Below, piece by piece: positions 1 to 9,388 of a stretch of 58,978 nt of DNA (its first letter is position 1; every line of letters begins with the position of its first letter). A program made the position numbers and the translations under genes. Source of the stretch: Oceanobacillus_B kapialis (GTDB lineage Bacteria > Bacillota > Bacilli > Bacillales > Amphibacillaceae). Below the pieces are notes generated by a model. The model was not told the origin of the DNA, did no database searches, and was given only the letters and a program-made list of their open reading frames with translations. The DNA lies in the NCBI RefSeq assembly GCF_042685265.1, contig NZ_JBHUMX010000038.1. One strand, 5' to 3'.

Positions 1-480
1 GTATTTTTCAATGGATTTTTTCCACACAAAGGTGAACTTATTTGCATTCGCCTCTATCTTCGTACCATCAATAAAAATGGCCTCTTCTTCAATCATCTTC
101 TCTTTCACAAGTTGACAACGAAATAGCACGAAACACTGACGTAATAATTCTTTTACTTCCGGATGCACACGAAATCGATTAATGGTACGATAACTCGGTT
201 CATAGCCTTGTGCTAACCACATCATACGTACACTGTCTTTGAGTAACCCCTCTATTTTTCTGCCAGAAAAAACAGACTGCGTATAGGCACATAAGATAAC
301 CTTCATCATCATCCTTGGATGATATGCAGGGCATCCTGTTTCACGGAAAAACTCCGCAAATGAATCCTCTGGAATACTCTCCACAACATGATTAACTGCG
401 TAGGCTATATCATTTACTTGAAGTTTCATTTCTAAATCTAAAGGCAAAATGACTTGATTCATGGTATAATGTTTAAACAT
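1..480 (-). mobile_element. IS1182-family transposase, N-terminal part (runs off the left edge)
   Basis: An open frame of 160 codons starts at 480 and is still open at base 1, so the C-terminal part lies outside the window. The translation begins MFKHYTMNQVILPLDL and contains VVESIPEDSFAEFF, GCPAYHPRMMMKVILCAYTQ, GYEPSYRTINRFR and AIFIDGTKIEANANK. This is the N-terminal domain and first catalytic region (IDGT aspartate) typical of IS1182/IS1272-type DDE transposases of Firmicutes. A GGAGG ribosome site sits just upstream of the ATG. The terminal repeat of the element is at 599-626, beyond the gene's 5' end. No frameshift is visible in the part present, so it could be active, but this cannot be judged without the rest. 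Confidence 0.88.
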
Positions 481-556
481 AAGGGATACCTCCGGTTCTG
501 TTTTGGTGTGGTACTTTAACTTTACCAGAAGGTATCCTTTTTGCGTACATAAATTC

Positions 557-598
557 AAAAAAAGTGGTGCTCCCCAGAGGGGAAGTACCACTTTTTTA
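557..598. terminator. hairpin just inside the IS end
   Basis: Arms AAAAAAGTGGT and ACCACTTTTTT enclose a second small CCCC/GGGG stem. The near-palindrome has T runs on both strands and lies between the transposase start and the terminal repeat. Such hairpins commonly shield insertion-sequence transposases from outside transcription. Confidence 0.7.
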
Positions 599-626
599 TT
601 TTACCGGGTTTTGTCCCAGCCTCTTT
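599..626. repeat. IS terminal inverted repeat (left copy)
   Basis: This 28-base segment is the exact reverse complement of 58851-58878. Its core, read outward to inward, is GAGGCTGGGACAAAACCC, which resembles the terminal repeats of IS1182/IS1272-type elements. It marks the right-hand border of the left IS copy. Confidence 0.85.
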
Positions 627-667
627 TAAGTTTAGTTTGCAGTATAAGCTTCTACTATCTATTTATT

Positions 668-3600
668 CTAATTTAAATACACGTGCCTTTTGCGATAGTA
701 AGATGCTATCCAAATGGAAATACCACTTAATAATATGATAGTTCCTAGTAAGATATAGTGATACATGTTTGTTGCTGTTTCTGGTAAATCAGAACCGTCA
801 TTATTTTCTCCATTATTCGTGGTGTTTTCAATGCCAGGTTGATTATCGTTCGTATTTCTATCATTTTCTAGTTGGTTATTTTCATCATTTCCGCTATCTT
901 GATCATTGTCAGCTGAAGGGTCTTGTACGTTAGGCCTTTCCTCGTTCTCAGGATCTTGTGGATCTCCTGGTGTCTCTTCATTTTCTCCGTTATTCCCTTC
1001 ATTTGGATCCTGTGGCCCCTCAGGCTCTTCAGGAATTTCTGGCTCTACGATCTCCCCATCAACTGTACGGAAATTCCAGATGTCCGAACGTTGCTGTCCA
1101 CCAAATTCGTCTGTTGCTTCTACAAACCAAAAATATTCACTATTTGGATCTAAGTTACTCCATGTAACAGCAGCTGTTTCCCCACTGGGTACCCCTGTCA
1201 CTTCTCCAATTAGTTCATCTGTATATACATTAACTTCTATATGATCTGTTGCCACTTTCTTTGTTTGAGCCTCCATATTATAGTCCAATGAAAACTCGTC
1301 CTTTTCAGGGTATTCTGTAGGCTCATAGTAATTGTAGTCATCCAGATAAGGAGAATATGTCTCTACGTCAATTTTATTCTCATCCATGTTGAAATTTAAT
1401 ATTCTCAGATAACCTTGACCACCTTCAGGGCCTCCTTGATAGTCGGCAAGCATTTGATATACCGTACGATCTGGAATACCGTCACCATTATCATCAACTT
1501 CATCAGTTAAAGTTTGAGCATTATGGTAATGACCGCAAAGTACGGCAATTACATTTTCATTCGGTATTACAACTTCTTCAAACAATAAGTCACCTGTCGG
1601 GCTTCTATTCCCGGTAGCAAGCAAGTATTCATGTACGTTCAGAATGGCTTTACGGTTCGGATGAGCTTCTAGCACTTCATTTAACCATTCGATCCCTTCT
1701 TCTTCAATTCCCCATCCAAGGTGGACCATAATAAAGTCCATGCCGTTTACGGATATTAAATCATAGTGACCTCTGTTATCCTGGAAGGATTCCCCGTAAT
1801 AGGATTTACCTTCAAAACGGTCCTCGCCAAAGAATTGGGAGTAATTATCATAGTAGCGTTGTTTGTTATTTACATCATGATTTCCAGCCACTACGCCGTA
1901 TGGGACACCTGCCTCGTCCAGCACCCTCATGGAACGGTCTGCAACATCCCATTGCTCAAAATCGTCATGGATATTAACAAGGTCGCCTGAATGGAATACA
2001 TATTCAATATTGTGCTCTTGTTGGTTTTCTGCAATCCAATTTACCTGTTGTTCATAAATGTGTGGGTAGCTCTCAGAGTAATACTGCGTATCAGCCATCC
2101 AAACAAAGCTAAAATCTTCCCCTACATCAGCAATCTGATCTTGCACAATGACACTAACCTTATGATCCTGTACGTATTCTGCGCCACTTACAGAACCAAC
2201 CAATTGAAATGCTTCTTCACCAGCGATTGTAGAGGTTAACGCATCCCAGCTATTTGAAGCATAATTCCATGCATACATGGTAACTTTTCGGCCAGGAAGA
2301 GAAGAACCATCCCATACCACTTCAATCTCATCATTTGCATCAACATTTTCATCTACAGTTACATCAAAACGATGATAAGGAAATTGTAAATCCGACTCTG
2401 TTGAAAGTTCATTTCCGTCTATTTCTTCTAACGCTTCACGTTGTTCATCCGTTAGACGAGCTTCTCCTTCAGGTAGGTAACCACTTGGTGGTTCTGAATC
2501 TACAGCATTCTCGGAAATCACTAGGTTAGGATCCTCTGCTGTATATTGATAGGATTCGTAAAACGCCACATCCATTTTGTCTTCTGTTGGATCATTGACT
2601 GTGACTGATAAATTAGCACGCGTACTTTCTGGGTCATTGGAGAGCCAATCAGGGAGAAGTGGATGCTCTTTTACAACCTCAAATTGAATGACCTCTTCTT
2701 GCGTATTACCAGCTAAGTCTGTTGCCCGGAAAATAATTTCGTGCTTCCCAGCTTCCAACAACGCAGAAGAAGTTTCGTACGGAAGTGAGATATGGTCGCC
2801 GTCTAATTGTGCGGTAACTTCTTCTATACCACTTCCTGGATCGTTCGCTTCGGCATCAATTACAAAGTCTCCTTTATAGGTTTCCCCTTCTTCAACAGTT
2901 GGGTTTAATACTGGACTAGTGTTATCTGTCACAACTTTAGCTGAAACTTCTTCATTTTCATGGACAGCCTTAATTGTATGTTCACCGTCTTCTACATTGC
3001 TAGTATCAAATAAATAAGCCGTTGAAGTAAATTGTTCTTCCTCCAAAGTAAAATTGAAATTGTAGATAGGATCTTTGCCTGAACTATCTCCAACTGGATA
3101 ATTTTGTTCAGGGTCTGCAAAATCAGGGTCATAAATAGTGGTGCCATCTGAAAGCACAAGTCGAATATTACGAATCGTAAAATCGTCTCTGTTTTCATGT
3201 GATGTTTCATCAAATGGCCCTACCTTGTTACCTGCACGGATAGTAATGGTATTTTCTCCAACTTGCAGTTTATCTGCAGAAACAGGAACGGTTAGCGTTG
3301 TGAAATCCGTGTACGTATCATCGAAGATTTCTAAAACCTCATCTCCCATGGTTACGCCGTTTTTGAAATATATATTAGTTTCTGTTACATCGAACGCGAA
3401 GTATGCCTCTGTCTCCATTGCTTTAAAAGTATCTGTCACCTGCTGGTCATCCACATAAACTTCTGTGTCTGTGCTATATTCATCCGTTGTAGCTTTTATT
3501 GTGCTTTCACCAGCTAATAGGTCTCCGTCCTTTACGTTTAGACGAAGCCCTTCTTCCATAGACGGGTTTTCAATTTGCAAGGTGTTTGGTTCGGTAGTAG

Positions 3601-6600
3601 TCTTATTTTTTCCGTCACTTGCAACAAAATAGTATTCTAACTCTGATTTACCAATCAATTCTGGCTCATATACTAGATGTGCATAATGATTGTCATCCTG
3701 CCTTTCTAGACTTACTTGACGGAAGTCATCATTATCCTGTGTACGATAATAGAGAAAGACAGATTTGGCGCCAATTTGATCCGTTATCATGGCAGATAAT
3801 GTTACAGAGTCTTCGGAAGTAATTGACCCTGTAGTTGTCGTATCTTCTACTAATGGTGGTTCACTATCATCTGGTAGCTGAACTTTTTCAGCTGGGACTT
3901 GTTCGGGCATCACTGACCCAGGAGTTGCGTCCCATTCCGTTGAGCTTATTTTAGTAGAATATAGACCTCCATCAGTTGGGTAACGATAGAAAATCCCTTT
4001 ATTTTGAACTGTATCATCAATTCCTGCTTCCTCATTGTACATAGCATAGGAAAGCTCTGTACCTGTTTTCGTAGCCATTACTAATGTACGCTCACTACCA
4101 TTAGCCATGCCATTATTATAGATTTTGAATAAGTTTTCTCCCTCTATCAGATTAGTGTTAAAGTTAGCATTAAAGTCTGCCTGCCCTTTATCAGGGTTTC
4201 CTTGGTTGATCACCCAAAACACCACGGATTCACCTGATGGAATCATCACTTGTTGGTCGTCTTGAGGGCCCCATAGCAAGTCACCTGCTGGCCCACTATT
4301 TGGATAGCGATAACGAAGTGTATAATCATTGAAATCTATTGTTTCTGTAGTATTGTTATAGACTTCGATAAATTCATAGCCATCTGCTCCATTTTCATTT
4401 GAAGTATCAGGTACAACTTCTGTGATTAGCAAGGAAGGGACTTTTTGATAATCAATTGGTTGGCCAGGGATCTCCTTTTCAGCAGGCTCTGTACTTGTTT
4501 CACCGACCAGATTTCCTGCTGTAATAAAGTATGTTACTCGATCGCTCCAAATCTCTTCTCGTGGAATCGTGATCGTATAAATGGATGGATCAGAGTTAGA
4601 TACTTCCATATTCCATGTTTGGAAGGCCACTTCTTCACTTTGTTGCACAGATACGTTTACCCCATGAATCTCTTGCTCTGATGTTATCTTTACATCCACT
4701 TTAATACCGTCTTCAGTAATAGAAAATTCAGGACTTCCTATTACAGGCACTTCATCCTCTTCATCAATAACAACAGGCTTCCTTGGAGTTTGTCCTTCAA
4801 CAATAGATAAAGGGGTTACCGTTTCCCCAATACCTACCTTCTTCATTATTTTCCCTTGTTGAGGGTAAGTGTAAACGATGCCCTGATTAGCTTTGGTATC
4901 ATCCCCAGCTTCATCATTGTAGGATGCTGCAACGATTTCATTGGAGAATTTATCTGAAACAATAAGAGAACGTTCACTACCGTTCGCCATTCCTGAACTC
5001 TGTATCTCCGTAACATGACTTTCTGGCATATCTATCCCATATTGGGTGTTAAAGTCTGCCAGTTCTAATGCTTGGTTTCCATCATTTTTTATCCAAACGA
5101 TAAAACTCTCCTGCGGCTGAATCACCTTATTGTCCGTTAATTCCCAAATTTGGTCTGCCGTATTTGATGGATAACGGTAAATAACTTGATAATCTTGCAT
5201 ATTTATAGGTTGTGACGAATTGTTATAAATCTCGATAAATTCATAAGCGTCGGCTCCATTTTGATTAGAAGTGTCCGGCGTTATTTCAGTAATAAGAAGT
5301 TGTGGGATTTCCTGTGTGTCTGATACTTCTGGTGGAATAACTTTCGCCTCAAAATGCCCTTCTTCCGGTAAGCTAATAGAAGTGCCATCTTCCATTTCAG
5401 CAACAATTCTGTAGCCGAAATGAGGTGACCATAATTGTTCCTTGGAAATTGATGCTGTATACACATTTGTACCTTCTTCTTGTGTTAAAGCAAGTTCTTG
5501 CCCTACCATTCCTTCACCAGTCTGGTACTGAATTTTCACCTCTGTTGCTCCACCAACAGAAGCTTCAACGGTTAAATCTGTCTGCCCATCTACTTCCGTA
5601 ATTGGCTGATGTTCAATCACTTGTTCAACTGCTTGTGTTACGGATCGAGATTTAGCCTCCGCTTCCTTCTCTCCTTGTTCTACATTAGAAGGGGATTTTT
5701 CCACTGGAGTAGAAGTTGCTTCTTTATTTGAAGAAGGCTCGTCCTTTGACTCATTTGTTTCTGTTCCCTCAGTCGTATCTGATTTGATGGTAAGAGGTTG
5801 TTCTGGAACCTGATCTGTTACTAATGATCCAGGGTTAGCTACCTCTGTTTCTCCACCAAACTCTATTTCTCCCTTACTGTAATAATACAACTGACTTGCA
5901 GCTTCCGAAGCACTATATATTACGGTACTGATATCCCTTGTTGACTGCTTGTCCACTAGCTTTAATGGAACATCTTTTGCAAAAGTAGTTTCTTCCACAA
6001 TGAAAAGTTCTTCTTCTTGTAAAGTAGTACTATAATGGTCATTAAACGTGCTCAAAGTTGCATCATTTTCTGTAAACCAAATCACGATGGTTTCCTGTGG
6101 GGCTAACTTTCTGTCTTCTGGAAAAGACACTTCCTCTTTTCCTATTAATAGCGAATACTTTTGTAGATTTAAAGCTTGATTTGTATTATTATAGACCTCC
6201 ACAAAGGTCTCTCCAGTCAAACTGGCTTCTGTGATGAAAAGCTTGGGTGCATTTGTATCCTCTCTGTCTGCTTGCTTGTCTACTTTTACAGTATAGACAT
6301 TGGATTCGGATTCCTTTTCAGTATTAGTAGAAGTAAACCAATAACTAACCTTCTCTGACCACAATGCATCTTTAGGAATAGTAGCTGTAAAAGTGGCTTT
6401 TTCCGATTCATGCATTTCTATACGCTTTGGCATAGAATGTTCTGTTGCTTTGTAATGGAGTTGTGCATTTTCTGCGTTGGGAATGTTCACTGTAATATCA
6501 TGAGATTTTAAATCTGAAAAACTAGAAGGTTGTTCATGCTGAAATGTTAAGGAGTTTGTCTGTGAAGAAGTATCTTTGGTGTTTTCTTTCTTAGAAGTGG

Positions 6601-6763
6601 CAGGGGCCTCTGCATCATCTGTACCCTGCTTTTGCTCGATGCTTTTGTCTTTGGGTTGCTGCACTGCAGCAAAGGCAACAGAGCTTGTTTGCAACAATGT
6701 TGAAACAAATAATAATACTGCCGTTATAGCAGCAAAAAAACTATGTACTCTCTTTTTCTTCAT
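668..6763 (-). CDS. Giant sortase-anchored surface protein with lamin-tail domains and a calcineurin-like phosphoesterase
   Basis: The 2031-residue protein starts at an ATG seven bases after GGAGGG. Residues 1-33 form a Sec signal peptide ending SVAFAA. Lamin-tail-like (LTD) modules begin near residues 174, 488 and 779 (LLITE, then YEFIEIYNN). The second and third are close duplicates. Ig/Big-like segments fill the middle. A metallophosphoesterase domain spans about 1550-1780 and keeps the metal-site motifs MADTQ, HSGDLVN, GNHD, NVHEY and GHYH. A fibronectin-type segment and an acidic Pro/Asn/Glu-rich linker follow. The C-terminus has LPETA near residue 1991, then a hydrophobic helix and a basic tail, which is a sorting signal. 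In B. subtilis, LPXTA-type signals are used by the YhcS sortase. The protein is probably an extracellular, wall-linked phosphoesterase or nucleotidase; the substrate cannot be read from sequence. Confidence 0.85.
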   Translation of the reverse strand: MKKKRVHSFFAAITAVLLFVSTLLQTSSVAFAAVQQPKDKSIEQKQGTDDAEAPATSKKENTKDTSSQTNSLTFQHEQPSSFSDLKSHDITVNIPNAENAQLHYKATEHSMPKRIEMHESEKATFTATIPKDALWSEKVSYWFTSTNTEKESESNVYTVKVDKQADREDTNAPKLFITEASLTGETFVEVYNNTNQALNLQKYSLLIGKEEVSFPEDRKLAPQETIVIWFTENDATLSTFNDHYSTTLQEEELFIVEETTFAKDVPLKLVDKQSTRDISTVIYSASEAASQLYYYSKGEIEFGGETEVANPGSLVTDQVPEQPLTIKSDTTEGTETNESKDEPSSNKEATSTPVEKSPSNVEQGEKEAEAKSRSVTQAVEQVIEHQPITEVDGQTDLTVEASVGGATEVKIQYQTGEGMVGQELALTQEEGTNVYTASISKEQLWSPHFGYRIVAEMEDGTSISLPEEGHFEAKVIPPEVSDTQEIPQLLITEITPDTSNQNGADAYEFIEIYNNSSQPINMQDYQVIYRYPSNTADQIWELTDNKVIQPQESFIVWIKNDGNQALELADFNTQYGIDMPESHVTEIQSSGMANGSERSLIVSDKFSNEIVAASYNDEAGDDTKANQGIVYTYPQQGKIMKKVGIGETVTPLSIVEGQTPRKPVVIDEEDEVPVIGSPEFSITEDGIKVDVKITSEQEIHGVNVSVQQSEEVAFQTWNMEVSNSDPSIYTITIPREEIWSDRVTYFITAGNLVGETSTEPAEKEIPGQPIDYQKVPSLLITEVVPDTSNENGADGYEFIEVYNNTTETIDFNDYTLRYRYPNSGPAGDLLWGPQDDQQVMIPSGESVVFWVINQGNPDKGQADFNANFNTNLIEGENLFKIYNNGMANGSERTLVMATKTGTELSYAMYNEEAGIDDTVQNKGIFYRYPTDGGLYSTKISSTEWDATPGSVMPEQVPAEKVQLPDDSEPPLVEDTTTTGSITSEDSVTLSAMITDQIGAKSVFLYYRTQDNDDFRQVSLERQDDNHYAHLVYEPELIGKSELEYYFVASDGKNKTTTEPNTLQIENPSMEEGLRLNVKDGDLLAGESTIKATTDEYSTDTEVYVDDQQVTDTFKAMETEAYFAFDVTETNIYFKNGVTMGDEVLEIFDDTYTDFTTLTVPVSADKLQVGENTITIRAGNKVGPFDETSHENRDDFTIRNIRLVLSDGTTIYDPDFADPEQNYPVGDSSGKDPIYNFNFTLEEEQFTSTAYLFDTSNVEDGEHTIKAVHENEEVSAKVVTDNTSPVLNPTVEEGETYKGDFVIDAEANDPGSGIEEVTAQLDGDHISLPYETSSALLEAGKHEIIFRATDLAGNTQEEVIQFEVVKEHPLLPDWLSNDPESTRANLSVTVNDPTEDKMDVAFYESYQYTAEDPNLVISENAVDSEPPSGYLPEGEARLTDEQREALEEIDGNELSTESDLQFPYHRFDVTVDENVDANDEIEVVWDGSSLPGRKVTMYAWNYASNSWDALTSTIAGEEAFQLVGSVSGAEYVQDHKVSVIVQDQIADVGEDFSFVWMADTQYYSESYPHIYEQQVNWIAENQQEHNIEYVFHSGDLVNIHDDFEQWDVADRSMRVLDEAGVPYGVVAGNHDVNNKQRYYDNYSQFFGEDRFEGKSYYGESFQDNRGHYDLISVNGMDFIMVHLGWGIEEEGIEWLNEVLEAHPNRKAILNVHEYLLATGNRSPTGDLLFEEVVIPNENVIAVLCGHYHNAQTLTDEVDDNGDGIPDRTVYQMLADYQGGPEGGQGYLRILNFNMDENKIDVETYSPYLDDYNYYEPTEYPEKDEFSLDYNMEAQTKKVATDHIEVNVYTDELIGEVTGVPSGETAAVTWSNLDPNSEYFWFVEATDEFGGQQRSDIWNFRTVDGEIVEPEIPEEPEGPQDPNEGNNGENEETPGDPQDPENEERPNVQDPSADNDQDSGNDENNQLENDRNTNDNQPGIENTTNNGENNDGSDLPETATNMYHYILLGTIILLSGISIWIASYYRKRHVYLN

Positions 6764-6873
6764 TCTCTTCCCTCCATTTTTAGTAGTCCATTTAATTATA
6801 AATTTCGAATATTAATGACAAATGTATTTTATGTGAAATTGTTGTAAAGGAAGAAAAAACGTTCAAAAGTCCC

Positions 6874-6905
6874 AAAAAAAAGAACCTTATGTATTGACAT
6901 AGGTC
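6874..6905 (-). terminator. rho-independent terminator after the 6935-7408 gene
   Basis: On the minus strand, ACCTATGT pairs with ACATAAGGT across a short loop and is followed by eight T residues. It separates the small membrane gene from the surface-protein gene. Confidence 0.8.
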
Positions 6906-6934
6906 CTAATTGTCCTTATATTTCTTACCTTTAC

Positions 6935-7408
6935 TTATTCTTGCCATCCTAGCTTCTCAAGTAATTGATAATCCTTTGATTTTTCCTGATCAATATGGTG
7001 CTTTATTGCAAAATCATCCAATTCTTCATAGATTTTCACTGGGGTAAAATCCACAAGCCGGATATTAAAACCAGTGTGAGTGTAAATAACAGCACCTTTT
7101 CTTGCCCAGCCATATCGTTTATATTTTATTTGGCTTATCTGGTTTGGTGTCACTTGCTTTTTGTATAATGTCAAGCCCTTCCAAGTCATGTGGTAAGTAA
7201 TGGAATTTTCTTTTATGTGGCAGGAATAACGGATAAATGCTAATGCGATTAGTAATATGACTATAAAAACCTGAGAATATTCTTCCCATCCCCACGCAGA
7301 GAAATCTAACCTCCCTAACCTCACGAATAAAGGGGTAAAAAGTACTATTGCCAAGAACCCTAATACTTTTGAATTTCCGTGATAACAATATTCCATCTCT
7401 GCCACCAA
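6935..7408 (-). CDS. Small membrane protein of unknown function
   Basis: About 153-157 residues. Two hydrophobic segments near residues 15-30 and 45-62 are followed by a soluble beta-rich region (SITYHMTWKG, QVTPNQISQIKY, AVIYTHTG) that resembles the PH-like tail found in many small Firmicute membrane proteins. I do not recognise a named family. The start is uncertain. A TTG (7408) and a GTG lie very close to GGAGGG, while an ATG four codons in (MEYCYHG) lies 13 bases from it. It has its own terminator and precedes the giant surface protein on the same strand, but nothing links the two functionally. Confidence 0.65.
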   Translation of the reverse strand: MVAEMEYCYHGNSKVLGFLAIVLFTPLFVRLGRLDFSAWGWEEYSQVFIVILLIALAFIRYSCHIKENSITYHMTWKGLTLYKKQVTPNQISQIKYKRYGWARKGAVIYTHTGFNIRLVDFTPVKIYEELDDFAIKHHIDQEKSKDYQLLEKLGWQE

Positions 7409-7469
7409 CCCTCCAATAGACCCTTTTCATAAAGCATACCATAAATTGGTTAAAGCGAATGTTAAATTT

Positions 7470-8264
7470 TTAATAACCCATCTTTTCCATATTCGCCCGC
7501 ACTGCCTGTATGATAGCATCCCGGAAACCATTTGTTTCTAAAGCTGCTACAGACTGTATCGTTGTACCATCTGGTGAACATACATCATCCTTTAATTTAG
7601 CTGGATGTTCTCCAGTTTCCAACACCATTTTTGCAGCACCTAATGCAGCCTGGGCAGCAACGTTATATGCCTCTTCTCTCTCCATTCCATATAATACAGC
7701 AGCGTCAGCTAATGCTTCTATGTACATATACATAAATGCCGGAGATGAACCACCAACAGCGCTCGCTGTATCCATCAGTCTCTCTTCAATCACTTCAGCT
7801 TTTCCAATTCGATTAAATAGTGAAACCACTCTCTGTTTCTCGTTTTCATTTATAAAAGAATTAAAACTAATACTAGTTATCCCTTCCCCAACAAGCACTG
7901 GGGTATTTGGCATTGCTTTAACTAACTTTACTTTCCTTCCAAATCTCTCTTCATTTTCAGCAAGTCCTTCACCACCACCAATTAAAATAACAATTGAATC
8001 ATCCTGGATGATGTCCCTGATTTCCTCAATAACAAGTGGATATTTATCAGGTGTTACAGATAGGAAGACTATATCACACAACTCGGCAACCTCTTGATTA
8101 CTTTCCAAAGTTTGAATGTGATAGATTTCCTTTAATCGTATTAATTTATCCCATCCCCGATTTGAAGCAAAAATCTGATCTGGCTGATAACCTGCTTTTA
8201 CCATTCCTCCAATAATAGCTTCTGCCATATTACCACTACCAATGAAGCCAATCTTAGTATCCAT
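7470..8264 (-). CDS. proC: Pyrroline-5-carboxylate reductase
   Basis: This 264-residue enzyme reduces pyrroline-5-carboxylate to proline, the last step of proline synthesis, in the cytosol. The N-terminal Rossmann motif is IGFIGSGNMAEAI. The conserved AMPNTPVLVGEGI segment is at about 115-127. The family signature near the C-terminus reads SPDGTTIQSV, where most members have SPGGTT. Length is normal. A GGAGAGG site precedes the ATG. It is a single gene here, without proA or proB. Proline is a common compatible solute in salt-tolerant Bacillaceae, but an osmotic role is only an inference. Confidence 0.93.
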   Translation of the reverse strand: MDTKIGFIGSGNMAEAIIGGMVKAGYQPDQIFASNRGWDKLIRLKEIYHIQTLESNQEVAELCDIVFLSVTPDKYPLVIEEIRDIIQDDSIVILIGGGEGLAENEERFGRKVKLVKAMPNTPVLVGEGITSISFNSFINENEKQRVVSLFNRIGKAEVIEERLMDTASAVGGSSPAFMYMYIEALADAAVLYGMEREEAYNVAAQAALGAAKMVLETGEHPAKLKDDVCSPDGTTIQSVAALETNGFRDAIIQAVRANMEKMGY

Positions 8265-8352
8265 ATTAAAATCCTCTCCGTATTCATGTCGTCCTTATAC
8301 ATTTTAGTATAGGGTCTATTTATGAGCAAACGGACGACGCTGAAAAAACAGA

Positions 8353-8383
8353 AGAAAGGCCCTTACAATAAAGTAAAGACCTT
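8353..8383 (-). terminator. possible terminator downstream of the DUF3231 gene
   Basis: On the minus strand an imperfect AAGG...TTAC / GTAA...CCTT stem is followed by TTCTTCTGTTTTTT. The stem has mismatches, so the call is tentative. Confidence 0.4.
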
Positions 8384-8393
8384 GAACTATATT

Positions 8394-8546
8394 AAGTGAA
8401 ACTTCATTTGGCGGTGGTTTCCCTTCCTCCCCGCCAAACGTTAGTTGAACGAATCGGACCTTAATTGGCAGTTGATCCTCCACCTAGAATGCTTGATTTT
8501 CCCGCCTTCTTGAAATGGGGGCTTACTGCCAGTTAAGGCGGGATAA
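8394..8546 (+). repeat. Dispersed structured repeat, copy 1 (full length)
   Basis: The copy begins AAGTGAAACTTCATTTGG and ends near GGCGGGATAA. Hairpin I pairs 8407-8414 (TTTGGCGG) with 8431-8438 (CCGCCAAA). An invariant linker follows, containing AGTTGAACGAATCGGA. Stem II pairs 8459-8472 with 8525-8538, 14 pairs with one G-T. TCCCGCC at 8500-8506, inside the stem II loop, is fully complementary to the tail GGCGGGA at 8537-8543, so a pseudoknot or alternative fold is possible. It ends one base before the stop codon of the opposite-strand DUF3231 gene. Similar copies lie at 44491, 54904 and 58673. No protein can be read from it. It could be a small structured RNA or a MITE-like element. Confidence 0.85.
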
Positions 8547-8547
8547 T

Positions 8548-9057
8548 TTAGTCTTCTTTTGAAGAATGGTGAAGTGGTGGCGGTACTAGCCACCCTTTTT
8601 CCTTCGTAAGTTTTAAAAACTTACCAGCTAATGTTGCTTTGTTCATGTGAAATTGCCCAAACATCATAGGAATGTCTTCACGTATGGACATACCCATGAT
8701 TTGACTGCATGCTATAAGTCCAGCTGCCACTTTTGCAGAAGCTGCTGCTGCAACATCTGCGTCTTGAAAACGTGCTCCAACTGGAATGTCATCTAATTCT
8801 ACCCGTGGTGGTTCTGGAGCAGCAGGTGGGAGCCCTACCCCATTGTGTTTAAGTACTTCAGAAACTTGCTTTACCTCCTGCTGAGCTTGCTCAATTGCCT
8901 CTTTAAGGAGTTTCTTCAAGTCACCGTCGCCTACATGATTTAACAGCATTTGATGATCTACGATTGTTTTGTTACATACCATTACAAATTCCCATAGACT
9001 AAATACTTCACCATAGTGCAATGGTTCTTCCTGTGGATTTCCGCTTAAAATTCCCAT
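8548..9057 (-). CDS. DUF3231 family protein
   Basis: The 169-residue protein has helical segments rich in His, Gln and acidic residues (HYGEVFSLWEFV, DHQMLLNHVGDGDLKKLLKEAIEQAQQE, PPAAPEPPRVELDDIP, FHMNKATLAGKFLKL). This pattern fits DUF3231, a Bacillales family of ferritin-like helical bundles of unknown function that is often encoded in several copies. The ATG follows GGGAGG. The C-terminus ends in a short His/Ser/Asp tail. The stop codon adjoins the end of the structured repeat copy 1. Confidence 0.75.
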   Translation of the reverse strand: MGILSGNPQEEPLHYGEVFSLWEFVMVCNKTIVDHQMLLNHVGDGDLKKLLKEAIEQAQQEVKQVSEVLKHNGVGLPPAAPEPPRVELDDIPVGARFQDADVAAAASAKVAAGLIACSQIMGMSIREDIPMMFGQFHMNKATLAGKFLKLTKEKGWLVPPPLHHSSKED

Positions 9058-9388
9058 TTTAACCTCCCATAAAATTCATTTCGTGCCATCCTTCTTCTCT
9101 GCACATTTATATTGTGTTATGATGTGAGTAATATTATCCATTTATTTCAGCAACTTCTACTTCGTTTTTCCCCCTATCTATTGCAAGAAATATCTCATTT
9201 TCTTTCCAAGTCTTCTAGCCTTCATTATTCTAGTATCCAAAAGCTTGGCTTTAACTCCAAAAATATCGGGAATTTACTAATAAGTTTTTTCAGAAGTGTG
9301 TACAACAAGTTCTATTATTTATCACAACTGTTCATACTGTTGTTACTTGATAGAAACATTAATAGAAATTATGCAGGATGTGAACAAT
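9058..9388. other. Intergenic region between divergent genes
   Basis: This 331-base AT-rich gap separates the minus-strand DUF3231 gene from the plus-strand CAP-domain gene. It must hold both promoters. I found no box pair good enough to call, no hairpin with a T run, and no convincing small gene. Confidence 0.5.

Noticed and set aside
7510..8097. 195-codon plus-strand frame
   Set aside because: It is the antisense of the pyrroline-5-carboxylate reductase gene, kept open by codon bias.
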